A DNA stretch of 49,658 nucleotides from Clostridia bacterium (GTDB lineage Bacteria; Bacillota; Clostridia; Oscillospirales; CAG-272). A program made the translations under genes and the position numbers. The stretch lies in the NCBI GenBank assembly GCA_017938425.1, contig JAGBBQ010000032.1:1-49658 (forward strand), in the 5' to 3' direction. The notes below the pieces were generated by a model that had not been told where the DNA came from, did not search any database, and saw only the letters and a list, made by a program, of their open reading frames with translations. The first letter of the stretch is position 1; every line of letters starts with the position of its first letter. This document shows positions 1-8,605 of this stretch, piece by piece.

Positions 1-441
1 GGTCCTTTCGCCGAGATAGGTGACGGTCGCGGTCTCGCCCGTGAAGGGAGAAAATACGCGATCCTCGGAAAGCGCGTCGGCGCGTGCCGTCTGCTTTTTC
101 GGCACGATACCGAGCAGCCTGCCGCGGTATACGGCGCAGGATGCGGCAAAGAGCCTGCCGCCGATACGGACGGGAAGCCCCACGAAGGAGAGCAGCGGCA
201 GCGCCTCGGTCTCCTTCATAAAGCGAAGGAGCGCCGCCTCGGCGGCGCAGATCAGCGCCTCGGAAAAATAAAGATCTCCAAGGCAGGCGCCGCTCAGCGA
301 AAGCGCGGGCAGCGCGAGGATGCGCGCGCCGTCCTCTGCGGCCTTTTTTGCCGCCGCGATATGCGCGTCGCAATTATAGGTAAGGTCCGCCACCCTTGCC
401 TCGGGGGTGAGGGCGGCAAGACGGATCAGTCCGTGTTTCAT
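1..441 (-). CDS. nadE: NAD(+) synthetase, N-terminal nitrilase domain (partial, runs off window)
   Basis: Reading back from an ATG at 441, the frame stays open for 147 codons to the window edge. The protein begins MKHGLIRLAALTPEARVAD, followed by a segment ending in ALPALSLSGACLGDLYF. This is the usual opening of the clostridial glutamine-dependent NAD+ synthetase: the carbon-nitrogen hydrolase (nitrilase) domain that supplies ammonia, with an early glutamate or polar site followed by a xLxLTGYxxxDLF-like segment. The synthetase domain would lie beyond base 1. An AGGAGG site lies just upstream of the ATG. The enzyme amidates nicotinate adenine dinucleotide, the last step of NAD synthesis. A stand-alone nitrilase-family amidase cannot be excluded because only the first domain is visible. 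Confidence 0.75.
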   Translation of the reverse strand, partial: MKHGLIRLAALTPEARVADLTYNCDAHIAAAKKAAEDGARILALPALSLSGACLGDLYFSEALICAAEAALLRFMKETEALPLLSFVGLPVRIGGRLFAASCAVYRGRLLGIVPKKQTARADALSEDRVFSPFTGETATVTYLGERT

Positions 442-461
442 AGGATGACCTCCTGTGAGAA

Positions 462-1091
462 TTAGTTTTCCTCGTCCTTGACGAGGATGAGCTCCTTTGC
501 GTAGGGAAGCGCCTCGATGGCGCGGCAGAGCGCGTGCCACTCGTCGAGCTTGTGATGGCGGCGCGCGTAGTAGATGTTGATCAGGACCTCATAGTTGAGC
601 GTGACCGTGCGCAGCTGGTTGAAGGAGGAGGGGAGCAGCTGGATGATGTTGTGCCACGCCGCCTTATCCTTGGTCTCGTTGAAGCGCTGCCTCTCCTTTT
701 CGAGAAAGGCGATCAGAGCGTCCAGCGCGGCGAGCCCCTCCTCGGAAAGATGATCGTGGGAGAACATATCCCGCGTGAAGGGAAGCGACTGGATCTTATG
801 CATCGTGGAGCAGGAGTTCGCGACGGTGCCGACCTTGTAGGTATCGAATTCCTTCCACCAATACAGAGGCGCCGTGATGTCGACGGAAACGATGATCTGG
901 CGCAGAAACTTGCGGTGGTCACTGCCCGCCTTGGCAAGACGGTGCGCGAGCGAAAGATCGTTCTCGCCGAGAACGAAGCGACCCTTTTCGTCGTAATAGC
1001 TATCCATACGCGCCCAGCTGTTCATCGGATTTCTTGCGCCGCGGATGGCGTTTTCCATATTCATAACAGAGATGCGATCGGTAAGTAACAT
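462..1091 (-). CDS. ThyX-fold protein lacking the flavin/dUMP signature
   Basis: 209 residues. The layout follows FAD-dependent thymidylate synthase ThyX: an early AIRGARNPM segment like the AVRAARVSF segment of ThyX, a long helix and strand region, and a C-terminal block with LPSSFNQ and ARRHHKLDEWHAL that resembles the LPLN and LRADSHAQWE segments. The central ThyX signature RHRx7S is absent. Residues 79-98 at that place read WKEFDTYKVGTVANSCSTMH, so two key arginines and the histidine are missing. Thymidylate synthesis by the usual mechanism is therefore doubtful. The ATG at 1091 follows GGGGAGGG. A promoter lies upstream at 1128-1156. The alignment was made by eye. Role unknown; it could be a nucleotide- or flavin-binding paralogue. 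Confidence 0.7.
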   Translation of the reverse strand: MLLTDRISVMNMENAIRGARNPMNSWARMDSYYDEKGRFVLGENDLSLAHRLAKAGSDHRKFLRQIIVSVDITAPLYWWKEFDTYKVGTVANSCSTMHKIQSLPFTRDMFSHDHLSEEGLAALDALIAFLEKERQRFNETKDKAAWHNIIQLLPSSFNQLRTVTLNYEVLINIYYARRHHKLDEWHALCRAIEALPYAKELILVKDEEN

Positions 1092-1127
1092 AGTCCCTCC
1101 CCAAAGTCTTTAAAATCTTTACCTTTT

Positions 1128-1156
1128 ATTTTAACACATTATTTTAAGAAAGTCAA
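1128..1156 (-). promoter_or_regulatory. Sigma-A promoter for the ThyX-fold gene
   Basis: On the minus strand the -35 is TTGACT (1151-1156) and the -10 is TAAAAT (1128-1133), with a 17-bp spacer, about 40 bp before the ATG at 1091. The rest of the divergent gap up to 1429 is AT-rich, and I see no gene or RNA in it. Confidence 0.65.
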
Positions 1157-1429
1157 TTGCCGACGCAAAGAAAAAGCAAAAGAGAGAAATGTGAAAAAAC
1201 ACCGTTCCCGATCGCCTACCTTTCACTTTCGAGAGGCTCTTTTGCCCTTCGCTTTTTTGTTTCGAATGCCATCAAATGACAATAATAATTTACAAAACAA
1301 GTATAAAACGCAACGATTTATTTACTTTTCGGAAAGCTCGAATACGGAAAACGAGACTTGATCCTTCTTCTTTTTATCGGTCTCTTTTCTCACCGTTTGC
1401 GTCCGAAATGCAAATTTTTTGTTTTTTAC

Positions 1430-1458
1430 TTGCAAAGCCGACCGCGCTGTGCTACAAT
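1430..1458 (+). promoter_or_regulatory. Sigma-A promoter for the RDD protein gene
   Basis: TTGCAA (1430-1435) and TACAAT (1453-1458) are separated by 17 bp. The box ends 46 bp before the chosen start codon at 1505. Confidence 0.7.
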
Positions 1459-1504
1459 AGAAGTATAAAAAATGCGCGGCACACGCCGCCTCGGGAGAGT
1501 TTTT

Positions 1505-2269
1505 ATGCAGTACGATTTGCAAAGAGCCTCGGTGCTCAAAAGGATCGCCGCCTATATCTTTGATACGATGATGATCCTCATCGCCTTTTCCCTGATGGCC
1601 GCCCTCCTCTCGTGGGCAACGGGGTATAATAAGTATTCCTCCGAATACGAGCAGATCCGCCTTTCCTATGAAAAGGAATACGGCATCACGATGGATATTA
1701 CCGCCGAGGAGTATGAGAAGCTTCCCGACATAGAGAAGGAAAAATACGAGGCGGCGGATGCCGCGCTGAAGAAGGACGAGGCGGCGCTGCGGGCCTACGG
1801 AATGATGTTCAATCTTTCGATACTGATCTCGGTGCTCGGACTTCTCTTCGCCTTCCTCGGACTTGAGCTTCTCGTGCCGCTGCTTTTAAAAAACGGGCAG
1901 ACGCTCGGTAAAAAGATGTTCGGCATCGGCGTGATGCAGTACAACGGCGTGAAGCTCTCGGCGGCGGCGCTTTTCGTGCGCGCCATTCTCGTCAAATACA
2001 CGGTGGAGACGATGATCCCCGTGCTGATCCTTCTCTCCGTGATGCTCGGCTCTGCAGGTCCCGTGGCGGTGATGCTCGCCATCGCGATCCCGATTTTGCA
2101 GCTTGCCCTGCTTGCCACCACGAAAAGCCGCGTCGTTCTGCACGACGTGATCGCATCGACCGTCGCGGTCGATCTTGCCAGCCAGCTGATCTTTCCCACC
2201 GAGCAGGACCGCCTGAAATATGAGGCAAGGATCGCGGCAGAGAGAGCAAAGGAGCAAAAATATTTCTGA
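1505..2269 (+). CDS. RDD family integral membrane protein
   Basis: 254 residues from the ATG at 1505, which has a GGGAGAG site five bases ahead; an in-frame start at 1472 lacks one. The first segment, RASVLKRIAAYIFDTMMIL, carries the arginine and aspartate that name the RDD family and leads into the first membrane helix. A charged loop rich in Glu, Lys and Tyr (about residues 40-100) follows. Then come further hydrophobic helices, with the second conserved region GQTLGKKMFGIGV (about 140-155) and a final helix pair before a charged tail. RDD proteins are membrane proteins of mostly unknown function; some take part in ion exchange or protein export. It is flanked by its own promoter and a strong terminator, so it is probably monocistronic. 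Confidence 0.85.
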   Translation: MQYDLQRASVLKRIAAYIFDTMMILIAFSLMAALLSWATGYNKYSSEYEQIRLSYEKEYGITMDITAEEYEKLPDIEKEKYEAADAALKKDEAALRAYGMMFNLSILISVLGLLFAFLGLELLVPLLLKNGQTLGKKMFGIGVMQYNGVKLSAAALFVRAILVKYTVETMIPVLILLSVMLGSAGPVAVMLAIAIPILQLALLATTKSRVVLHDVIASTVAVDLASQLIFPTEQDRLKYEARIAAERAKEQKYF

Positions 2270-2285
2270 AACGGTGCCGTTTTCG

Positions 2286-2319
2286 GGTGCTTCGCCTCGG
2301 TGAAGCACCTCTTTTTTTG
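2286..2319 (+). terminator. Rho-independent terminator after the RDD gene
   Basis: An 8-bp stem, GGTGCTTC (2286-2293) with GAAGCACC (2302-2309), is followed by a T-rich tail with seven consecutive Ts. Confidence 0.85.
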
Positions 2320-2379
2320 TTCATTTAAGAAATATTGTACAAATTATTTCGCGTATTTATATAAATTTCTCTTTTCCGC

Positions 2380-2408
2380 TTGCTTTTTAATTATATATAT
2401 GTTATAAT
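2380..2408 (+). promoter_or_regulatory. Sigma-A promoter of the ABC importer and lipoprotein operon
   Basis: TTGCTT (2380-2385), a 17-bp spacer and a perfect TATAAT (2403-2408) lie 52 bp ahead of the ATPase ATG. The spacer is very AT-rich. No other clear promoter is visible before 14260, so this may drive the whole block. Confidence 0.7.
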
Positions 2409-2460
2409 ATCATTGTAAATAGACAAGCTTTGCGATTTTTCGCGCAGATTGGAGATTGAA

Positions 2461-3561
2461 ATGAAAGTTGAACTGAAAAACCTTACCAAAATTTTCCCCA
2501 GCCGCAATAAGAAGGTCGGCGGCGAGGTGGTTGCGGTAAACGATTTCACCTTCACCATTCCCGACGGAAAGCTGGTGGGTCTTCTCGGCCCGTCCGGCTG
2601 CGGCAAGAGCACGACGCTGTATATGATCAGCGGCCTGCAGAAGCCCTCGTCGGGACAGATCTTTTTCGGTGATGAGGACGTCACGGAGCTGACGCCCGAG
2701 AACCGCGGCATCGGCCTCGTGTTCCAGAACTATGCGCTCTATCCGCATATGACCGTCAAGCAGAACATTCTTTTCCCTCTGCAGAACCTCAGAGGTGAGG
2801 ACAGGATGCCGAAGGAGGAGATGCTGGAGCGTGCCTACCGCGTGGCGAAGCTCGTGCAGATCGACGAGCTGATGGACAGAAAGCCGAGCGAGCTTTCGGG
2901 CGGCCAGCAGCAGAGAGTTGCGATCGCGCGTGCGCTCGTTAAGATGCCGCGCGTGCTGCTTCTGGACGAGCCTCTTTCCAATCTCGATGCGCGCCTGCGC
3001 CTGCAGACCCGTGAGGAGATCCGCCGCATCCAGAAGGAGACCGGGATCACCACCATCTTCGTCACGCACGACCAGGAGGAGGCAATGTCCATCTCCGACG
3101 TGATCGTGGTCATGAAGCTCGGCGTCGTGCAGCAGACGGGCAAGCCCCAGCAGATCTACGACGATCCCTGCAATCTCTTCGTTGCGAAATTCCTCGGCAC
3201 GCCTCCCATCAACGTCTTTGAGGGCGAGGTGAGGGCAGAGAAGCTTTATATCGGCGGTGCGGCCGTGCTGGACGTGCCCGGTGTGGAGGACCGTGCGGTC
3301 TATGTCGGCATCCGTCCCGAGGGCTTTATTCCCGATGCAAACGGCGGCCTTCGCTGCGAGGTCTCGGGCGTGGACGTAATGGGCCGCGACGTTTCGATCG
3401 TTTCCCGCCACGGCGCGATGCTCACGCCGAGCGTGCGCTCCATCGTGGATGCGGACTATAAGCTCGCCGAGGGGCAGACCGAGGTCGCCTACGCGCTGAA
3501 GCCTCATAAGGTATTCCTCTTCGCGAAGGATACCGAGGAAAGAATTTATTTCGGGGTGTGA
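2461..3561 (+). CDS. ABC transporter ATPase of the CUT1 (UgpC/MsmK/MalK) type
   Basis: 366 residues from the ATG at 2461, placed six bases after GGAG; an in-frame TTG at 2449 has no site. Walker A is GPSGCGKST, the Q-loop region is VFQNYALYPHMTV, the signature is LSGGQQQRVAIARAL, Walker B is VLLLDEPLSNLD, and the switch histidine is in FVTHDQEEAM. After about residue 240 comes the OB-fold regulatory tail typical of sugar importers (GTPPINVFEGEV, then VGIRPEGF). It powers import through the two permeases that follow. In many Clostridia one such ATPase serves several importers. The next gene begins four bases after its stop. Substrate is not readable from the ATPase. Confidence 0.93.
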   Translation: MKVELKNLTKIFPSRNKKVGGEVVAVNDFTFTIPDGKLVGLLGPSGCGKSTTLYMISGLQKPSSGQIFFGDEDVTELTPENRGIGLVFQNYALYPHMTVKQNILFPLQNLRGEDRMPKEEMLERAYRVAKLVQIDELMDRKPSELSGGQQQRVAIARALVKMPRVLLLDEPLSNLDARLRLQTREEIRRIQKETGITTIFVTHDQEEAMSISDVIVVMKLGVVQQTGKPQQIYDDPCNLFVAKFLGTPPINVFEGEVRAEKLYIGGAAVLDVPGVEDRAVYVGIRPEGFIPDANGGLRCEVSGVDVMGRDVSIVSRHGAMLTPSVRSIVDADYKLAEGQTEVAYALKPHKVFLFAKDTEERIYFGV

Positions 3562-3565
3562 CGCA

Positions 3566-4591
3566 ATGGGTGAGAAAATAAAGAGCTTCTTCGCGGGGCT
3601 TTGGCAGAATATCCGCACCTTCTTCAAGAAGCGGGTATGGCAGGGCTTCTGCGTGAACGTGCTGTATAAAAAATTCGATCGCTATAAGGCGTGGATCTAT
3701 CTTCTGCCCGCGATCGTGCTGCTGATGATCTTCACGGTCTGGCCGATTTTCAACACCGTGCGTATGTCGCTGCTGGAGGGCTACACCTCGATGAAGGCGG
3801 TGCGCGGCGTGGAGTTCGAGCTCGGCATCGGAAACTTCACGCGCGTTTTGAAGTATAAGGGCTTCATCAACTGTCTGAAGAACACGGTGCTCCTGACGGT
3901 GCTGACCGTGCCGATCTCCACCTTCCTTGCGCTTCTGATCGCCGTGTGCCTGAACTCCATCAAATGGTTTTCGAGAGCGCTGCAGACGATCTTCTTCCTT
4001 CCGTACGTAACCAACTCCATCGCCATCGGCATGGTGTTCGCCGCGATGTTCAATATGATCCTCGGTGGCGGCGTCCGTCCCGACTTCGTGGGTGTCGTGA
4101 ACATCGTGATCGAGGCCTTCGGCGGTGATTATATCAACTGGATGAACGCAGGCTCGGAATATTGGGCGAACATCGTCGTGATGACGGTGTATATCGTCTG
4201 GAACGCGCTCCCCTTCAAGATCCTCATCCTGCTCGGCGGCCTTCAGTCGGTCAACAAGCAGTATTACGAGGCGGCGAAGGTGGATGCCACGCCGCGCTGG
4301 CGCGTGTTCACGCGCATCACGATCCCGCTGCTTTCTCCGATGCTGGCGTACGTTATCATCACCGGCTTCATCGGCGGCTTCAAGGAGTATTCCTCGATTG
4401 TCGGCGTATTCGGCGAGAGCATGGGCCCTGCGGGCAATCACTACGCGCTCGATACGATGGTCGGCTTTATCTACCGTGCGATCGGTAACCAGGAGGGTAC
4501 CGCCTCGGCTGCCGCGCTGATCCTTTTTGCTATCATTCTGGTGGTCACGATGATCAACCTCTACGTCAGCAAAAAGAAGACCCATTATTAA
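3566..4591 (+). CDS. CUT1 ABC transporter permease, MalF/UgpA-like
   Basis: 341 residues. A cytoplasmic N-terminal stretch of about 45 residues leads to hydrophobic helices. The first of these, AWIYLLPAIVLLMIFTVWPIF, is the usual opening of MalF/UgpA proteins. The EAA coupling loop is YYEAAKVDATPRWRVFTRITIPLLSPM (about residues 230-257), with the Glu-Ala-Ala and Gly/Ala pattern that contacts the ATPase. It sits four bases after the ATPase and 12 bases before the second permease, so the two form one heterodimeric membrane channel. No substrate-specific residue can be read with confidence. CUT1 systems carry oligosaccharides, glycerol phosphate or similar compounds. Confidence 0.92.
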   Translation: MGEKIKSFFAGLWQNIRTFFKKRVWQGFCVNVLYKKFDRYKAWIYLLPAIVLLMIFTVWPIFNTVRMSLLEGYTSMKAVRGVEFELGIGNFTRVLKYKGFINCLKNTVLLTVLTVPISTFLALLIAVCLNSIKWFSRALQTIFFLPYVTNSIAIGMVFAAMFNMILGGGVRPDFVGVVNIVIEAFGGDYINWMNAGSEYWANIVVMTVYIVWNALPFKILILLGGLQSVNKQYYEAAKVDATPRWRVFTRITIPLLSPMLAYVIITGFIGGFKEYSSIVGVFGESMGPAGNHYALDTMVGFIYRAIGNQEGTASAAALILFAIILVVTMINLYVSKKKTHY

Positions 4592-4603
4592 GGAGGTGGC
4601 GAG

Positions 4604-5521
4604 ATGAAAGACAACGTAACAGGATCCTCCGCCTCTGTAAAAACGATGCGTGAAAGAGATATGCAAAAGGTCTCTGCGACCCAGAAGATTGTAAAGATCT
4701 GTGTGCAGGTCGCGCTTTATCTCTTCCTCGGCGTGATGGCTCTGATCATTCTTTTCCCCTTCTACTGGATGCTCGTATCCTCGGTCAAGACGATGCCCGA
4801 GTACAGCCAGTCGATCCCGTCCATCATCCCCCACGAGTGGGACTTCCATAACTACGTGGAGGTGTTCCAGAACGAGGATCTGCTGCTCGGCCAGCTCTTT
4901 GCGAACACGCTGTTTGTCGGCGTGGTCTCCACGGCGCTCTCCCTCGTCATCACGGTGCTCTCGGCCTTCGCCTTCGCAAGGCTTGAGTTCAAGGGCAAGA
5001 ATCTTCTCTTCGCCGCCCTGCTTGCCACGATGATGATCCCCGGCGAGCTCTTCACGATCACCAACTTCCAGACGGTGCATTCGTTCGGCTGGATGCATAC
5101 CTTCACGGTACTGATCGTGCCCTTCCTCGTCAGCGTTTTCTATATCTATCTTCTGAAGCAGAACTTCCAGCAGGTGCCGAACGAATTGTACCTCGCCGCG
5201 AAGGTGGACGGTACGACCGACCTTAAGTATCTTTGGAAGGTGATGATCCCGCTGGCACTTCCCACGCTGATCTCCATCACGATCTTGAAGATGATGGGCT
5301 CGTGGAACTCCTATATGTGGCCGCGCCTCGTTGCCAACGACGATGCGCACAGGCTGATCACCAACGGTCTGCGCACGGCGTTCACCTCGGCGGACGGCGT
5401 GACCGACGTGCCGCTGCAGATGGCGGCGGTCGCCGTGGTGTCGGCACCCCTCTTCTTAGTATTCGTGTTCCTTCGTAAATACATTATGAAGGGCGTTTCC
5501 AGAAGCGGTATCAAGGGTTAA
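4604..5521 (+). CDS. CUT1 ABC transporter permease, MalG/UgpE-like
   Basis: 305 residues, with a strong AGGAGG site before the ATG. After a polar head of about 35 residues come six membrane segments. Early on it has ILFPFYWMLVSSVKT, a hallmark of MalG/UgpE permeases, then AFARLEFKGK. The EAA loop is ELYLAAKVDGTTDLKYLWKVMIPLALP (about residues 195-220). The C-terminus ends in KYIMKGVSRSGIKG, close to the usual family ending. It pairs with the permease upstream. The binding protein follows after a 41-base gap with a purine-rich ribosome site. Confidence 0.92.
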   Translation: MKDNVTGSSASVKTMRERDMQKVSATQKIVKICVQVALYLFLGVMALIILFPFYWMLVSSVKTMPEYSQSIPSIIPHEWDFHNYVEVFQNEDLLLGQLFANTLFVGVVSTALSLVITVLSAFAFARLEFKGKNLLFAALLATMMIPGELFTITNFQTVHSFGWMHTFTVLIVPFLVSVFYIYLLKQNFQQVPNELYLAAKVDGTTDLKYLWKVMIPLALPTLISITILKMMGSWNSYMWPRLVANDDAHRLITNGLRTAFTSADGVTDVPLQMAAVAVVSAPLFLVFVFLRKYIMKGVSRSGIKG

Positions 5522-5562
5522 TTTTTTTAAAAATTAAATATAAAGAAAAGGAAAAAGGAACT

Positions 5563-6978
5563 ATGAAACGCATTCTTTCCACAATTCTTCTCGTAGCGAT
5601 CCTCACGCTCACGCTTCTCGGCTCGCTGACCTCCTGCGGCGGCGGTGGCGGCGGCGGTGGCGCTGCGCCCGACTTCGTGATGCCCGAGGGCGGCTTCGAT
5701 ACCTCGAAGGAGGTCACCATCACCTTCTACCATTCGATGGGCGCAGGCCTGCGCGACATCCTTGACGACGCGATCGAGGATTTTGGCAAGATCTATCCCA
5801 ACATCAAGATCGAGCATCAGTCCTTCGGTGACTACGACGGCGTGCGCGACCAGATCAAGCAGGAGGTGCTCGTCGGCGATCAGCCCAACCTTGCATACTG
5901 CTATCCCGACCACGTGGCGCTCTATAACGATGCCAACGCCGTGCAGACGCTGGATATCTTTATGACCGACGCGGTCTACGGCTACACCGAGGAGCAGAAG
6001 AAGGACTTCGTTGCCGGCTGGCTTGCCGAGGGTGCTGCCTTCGGTGACGGCAAGATGTACTCTCTGCCTCTCTCCAAGTCCACCGAGGTGCTCTACTACA
6101 ACAAGACCTACTTTGAGAAGCACAACCTCTCGGTTCCCACCACCTGGGACGAGATGGAGGCGGTATGCCGCCAGATCAAGGCGCTCGAGGGCGATGCCTG
6201 CATTCCTCTCGGCTATGACTCCGAGTCCAACTGGTTCATCACGATGTGCGAGCAGTATGAGTCCGATTATACCTCCGCTGTCGGCGATAAGAATTTCATC
6301 TTCGATAACGAGACCAACAGAGCGTTCGTAGAGAGATTCCGCGGCTGGTACCAGGAGAAGCTGGTGACCACCAAGGCGCTGAACAGCAACGCTTACACCT
6401 CCAACCTCTTCACCGGCAGCTCGACGGGCGGCACGCGCTCCTATATGTGCATCGGCTCCACGGGCGGTACGGTATACCAGCAGCCCAAGATGGTGGACGG
6501 CAAGTACGAGTTTGAGGTCGGCGTGGCACAGATCCCGCAGATCAACCCCGCAAAGCCCAAGGTCATCTCTCAGGGTCCCTCCGTCTGTCTCTTCAAGAAG
6601 GCAGATCCTCAGGAGGTCCTCGCTTCCTGGCTCTTCGCTAAGTTCCTTACCACGGATATCAACTTCCAGGCAGCCGTTTCCATGAACAACGGCTACTGCC
6701 CCGTTATCAAGTCGGTCATCGAGAACCCCGAGTATAAGGCTTGGCTCGATACCGCCGGCACCTCCAACCTGCAGGCATACGGCGTAAAGGCGGCGCTCGA
6801 GCATGCGGATTCCTACTACGCATCTCCCGCCTTCCTCGGCTCCTCCATCGCACGTGACCAGGTCGGCCTTCTTCTGACCAAGTGCCTCTCCGAGGCAAAC
6901 GCATCGGATATCAAGGCGTTCATCAAGAGCGCGTTTGAGGATGCGGTCGAGGAGTGCGAGTACCAGGCAGGTCAGTGA
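5563..6978 (+). CDS. Extracellular solute-binding lipoprotein of the ABC importer (family 1, UgpB-like)
   Basis: 471 residues. The signal peptide ends in the lipobox LTSC, with the lipid cysteine at residue 25, followed by a run of eight glycines as a flexible tether. The mature part begins EVTITFYHSMGAG and has PLSKSTEVLYYNKTYF and PTTWDEMEAVC, typical of CUT1 binding proteins of the UgpB/MalE clan. It should sit on the outer face of the membrane and deliver solute to the permeases encoded just upstream. The family covers sugars and glycerol-3-phosphate diesters. Given the secreted nucleases downstream, a nucleoside or sugar-phosphate substrate is possible, but that is inference only. Confidence 0.92.
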   Translation: MKRILSTILLVAILTLTLLGSLTSCGGGGGGGGAAPDFVMPEGGFDTSKEVTITFYHSMGAGLRDILDDAIEDFGKIYPNIKIEHQSFGDYDGVRDQIKQEVLVGDQPNLAYCYPDHVALYNDANAVQTLDIFMTDAVYGYTEEQKKDFVAGWLAEGAAFGDGKMYSLPLSKSTEVLYYNKTYFEKHNLSVPTTWDEMEAVCRQIKALEGDACIPLGYDSESNWFITMCEQYESDYTSAVGDKNFIFDNETNRAFVERFRGWYQEKLVTTKALNSNAYTSNLFTGSSTGGTRSYMCIGSTGGTVYQQPKMVDGKYEFEVGVAQIPQINPAKPKVISQGPSVCLFKKADPQEVLASWLFAKFLTTDINFQAAVSMNNGYCPVIKSVIENPEYKAWLDTAGTSNLQAYGVKAALEHADSYYASPAFLGSSIARDQVGLLLTKCLSEANASDIKAFIKSAFEDAVEECEYQAGQ

Positions 6979-7011
6979 CCTAAAAACGAAAAATAACGGT
7001 AGGATAAAAAT

Positions 7012-8544
7012 ATGAAGAACGTAAAAATTCGCGTTTTATCCCTGCTTCTGCTGATCGCGCTTGCGCTTTCGGTGCTTTCGTCCTGCTCTCTCGGCTGTAC
7101 GCATAAGGATGACGACCGTAACGGCGTCTGCGACACCTGTCAAAAGGAGATCCCCGCCTGCGAGGTATGCGAGGATAAGGACAAAAACGGCGTCTGCGAC
7201 AAGTGCTTCCGCTCGGTTACCAAGCCCTGCTCGGTCCATAAGGACGAGGAGAGGGACGGCATCTGCGATAAATGCGCCACCGTCCTTCCCGCCTGGGTGG
7301 ATTACGTAGCCAATACGAAGCTGGATATGTCCTCTACTTCGCTGAAGGAGACGGTGACCGTCAAGTATTACATTGACGGCGATACCACGCATTTCAATTC
7401 CTCCGTCCTTGGCGTGAACGGTCTTGCCAAGGCGAGATACCTTGCGGTCAATACCCCCGAGTCCACGGGTAAGATCGAGGAGTGGGGTAAGCCCGCCTCG
7501 AACTTCACCAAGGAAAAGCTCTCGAACGCGCATTCGATCATCATTGAGTCGGACGGCACGAGCTGGGAGCAGGACAGCAACGGCAGATACCTCCTTTGGA
7601 TCTGGTATCAGCCTACGGCGGGTGCGGAATACCGCAACCTGAACCTTGAGCTTTTGCAGGAGGGCTTCGGCCGAAGCGCCTCTGTCTCCGAGGGCCGCTA
7701 CGGTGCGGCCTGCGTGGCGGCGATGGGCCAGGCAAAGACCTACGGCCTGCATCTCTTCTCGAACGATAAGGACGAGACCTTCCCCTATGACGAGGCGGTC
7801 TCGGTATCCCTGAAGGAGCTTCGCACCAACATTGAAGCATATTCCGGTCTGAACGTCGTCGTGGAGGGCACGGTCGTGCGCAACAGCAACTGGGAGGTCT
7901 ACATCGAGAGCTACGATGCGGCAACGAACCGCTCCTACGGTATGCAGATCTTCTACGGCTATATTTCGGGACTGAATAACGTGCTTCTTCCCGGTAACGA
8001 GGTCCGTATCACGGGCACCGTGCAGGAATTCTTCGGCACGTACCAGATCTCCAACCTCACCTATAAGCCCCTGCGCCCGAGCGATCCCGCAAACACGGTG
8101 ATCCTTTCGCAGGGACATACGCCTCCCTTTGGAGAGGTCGCACCCAAGGACTTCCTCGCAAACGTCGTCGTCCCCGTCACCAAGACGGATGCCGATGGCG
8201 AGAGCTACGAGGAGGACAAGACCTTCGTGAATGCCGAGCTGCTTCTTTCCTCCTCCGTTTCGATGAAGGATCTGCTCGTCACCAAGGTCTATACCACCAC
8301 CAATCCGTCAAGCGACGATAACGGCGCTATGACGCTGACCTGCAAGGCGGCAGACGGTACGGTCATCTCCGTGCGCACCGAGGTGCTCAGGGACGAGAAC
8401 GGCGACGTGATCCGCGATCAGGTATTTATGGGCGAGACCATTGACGTGCGCGGCATCGTTGAGTTCTATCAGCCCGACGGCGGTACGGGCAAGTACCAGA
8501 TCCGCGCGTATACGATGGATGACTTCGTGATCCACGGACAGTGA
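7012..8544 (+). CDS. Secreted lipoprotein with thermonuclease (SNase) domain, OB folds and Cys/Asp repeats
   Basis: 510 residues. The lipobox is LSSC (Cys25). Residues 29-90 hold three short repeats of the form Asp/Asn-rich loop then GVCDxC or GICDKC, probably metal-binding. Residues 113-245 are a staphylococcal nuclease domain: YIDGDT (Asp122, Asp124), ARYLAVNTPE (Arg142, Glu150) and DSNGRYLLWIW (Arg192). These match Asp21, Arg35, Glu43 and Arg87 of the S. aureus enzyme. The calcium ligand Asp40 is replaced by Asn147. Residues 260-350 form an OB fold like those in YhcR-type nucleases, and residues 380-508 probably form a second. Expected role: calcium-dependent cutting of DNA/RNA on the cell surface. 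It lies 33 bases after the binding protein gene, so it is probably co-transcribed. Confidence 0.85.
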   Translation: MKNVKIRVLSLLLLIALALSVLSSCSLGCTHKDDDRNGVCDTCQKEIPACEVCEDKDKNGVCDKCFRSVTKPCSVHKDEERDGICDKCATVLPAWVDYVANTKLDMSSTSLKETVTVKYYIDGDTTHFNSSVLGVNGLAKARYLAVNTPESTGKIEEWGKPASNFTKEKLSNAHSIIIESDGTSWEQDSNGRYLLWIWYQPTAGAEYRNLNLELLQEGFGRSASVSEGRYGAACVAAMGQAKTYGLHLFSNDKDETFPYDEAVSVSLKELRTNIEAYSGLNVVVEGTVVRNSNWEVYIESYDAATNRSYGMQIFYGYISGLNNVLLPGNEVRITGTVQEFFGTYQISNLTYKPLRPSDPANTVILSQGHTPPFGEVAPKDFLANVVVPVTKTDADGESYEEDKTFVNAELLLSSSVSMKDLLVTKVYTTTNPSSDDNGAMTLTCKAADGTVISVRTEVLRDENGDVIRDQVFMGETIDVRGIVEFYQPDGGTGKYQIRAYTMDDFVIHGQ

Positions 8545-8605
8545 TTTTTCTTGTATTTCAATTTGCGTTTCTAAAATATAAAACATAAAACGAAAGGGCA
8601 AGATC

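Noticed and set aside
3422..5350. A 642-codon minus-strand frame across the ABC permeases.
   Set aside because: The opposite strand encodes clear permeases with EAA loops; the mirror protein is low-complexity and charged.
5641..5664. G-rich run in the binding-protein gene as a possible G-quadruplex.
   Set aside because: It is in frame and encodes the poly-glycine tether right after the lipobox cysteine; no separate evidence for a structure.
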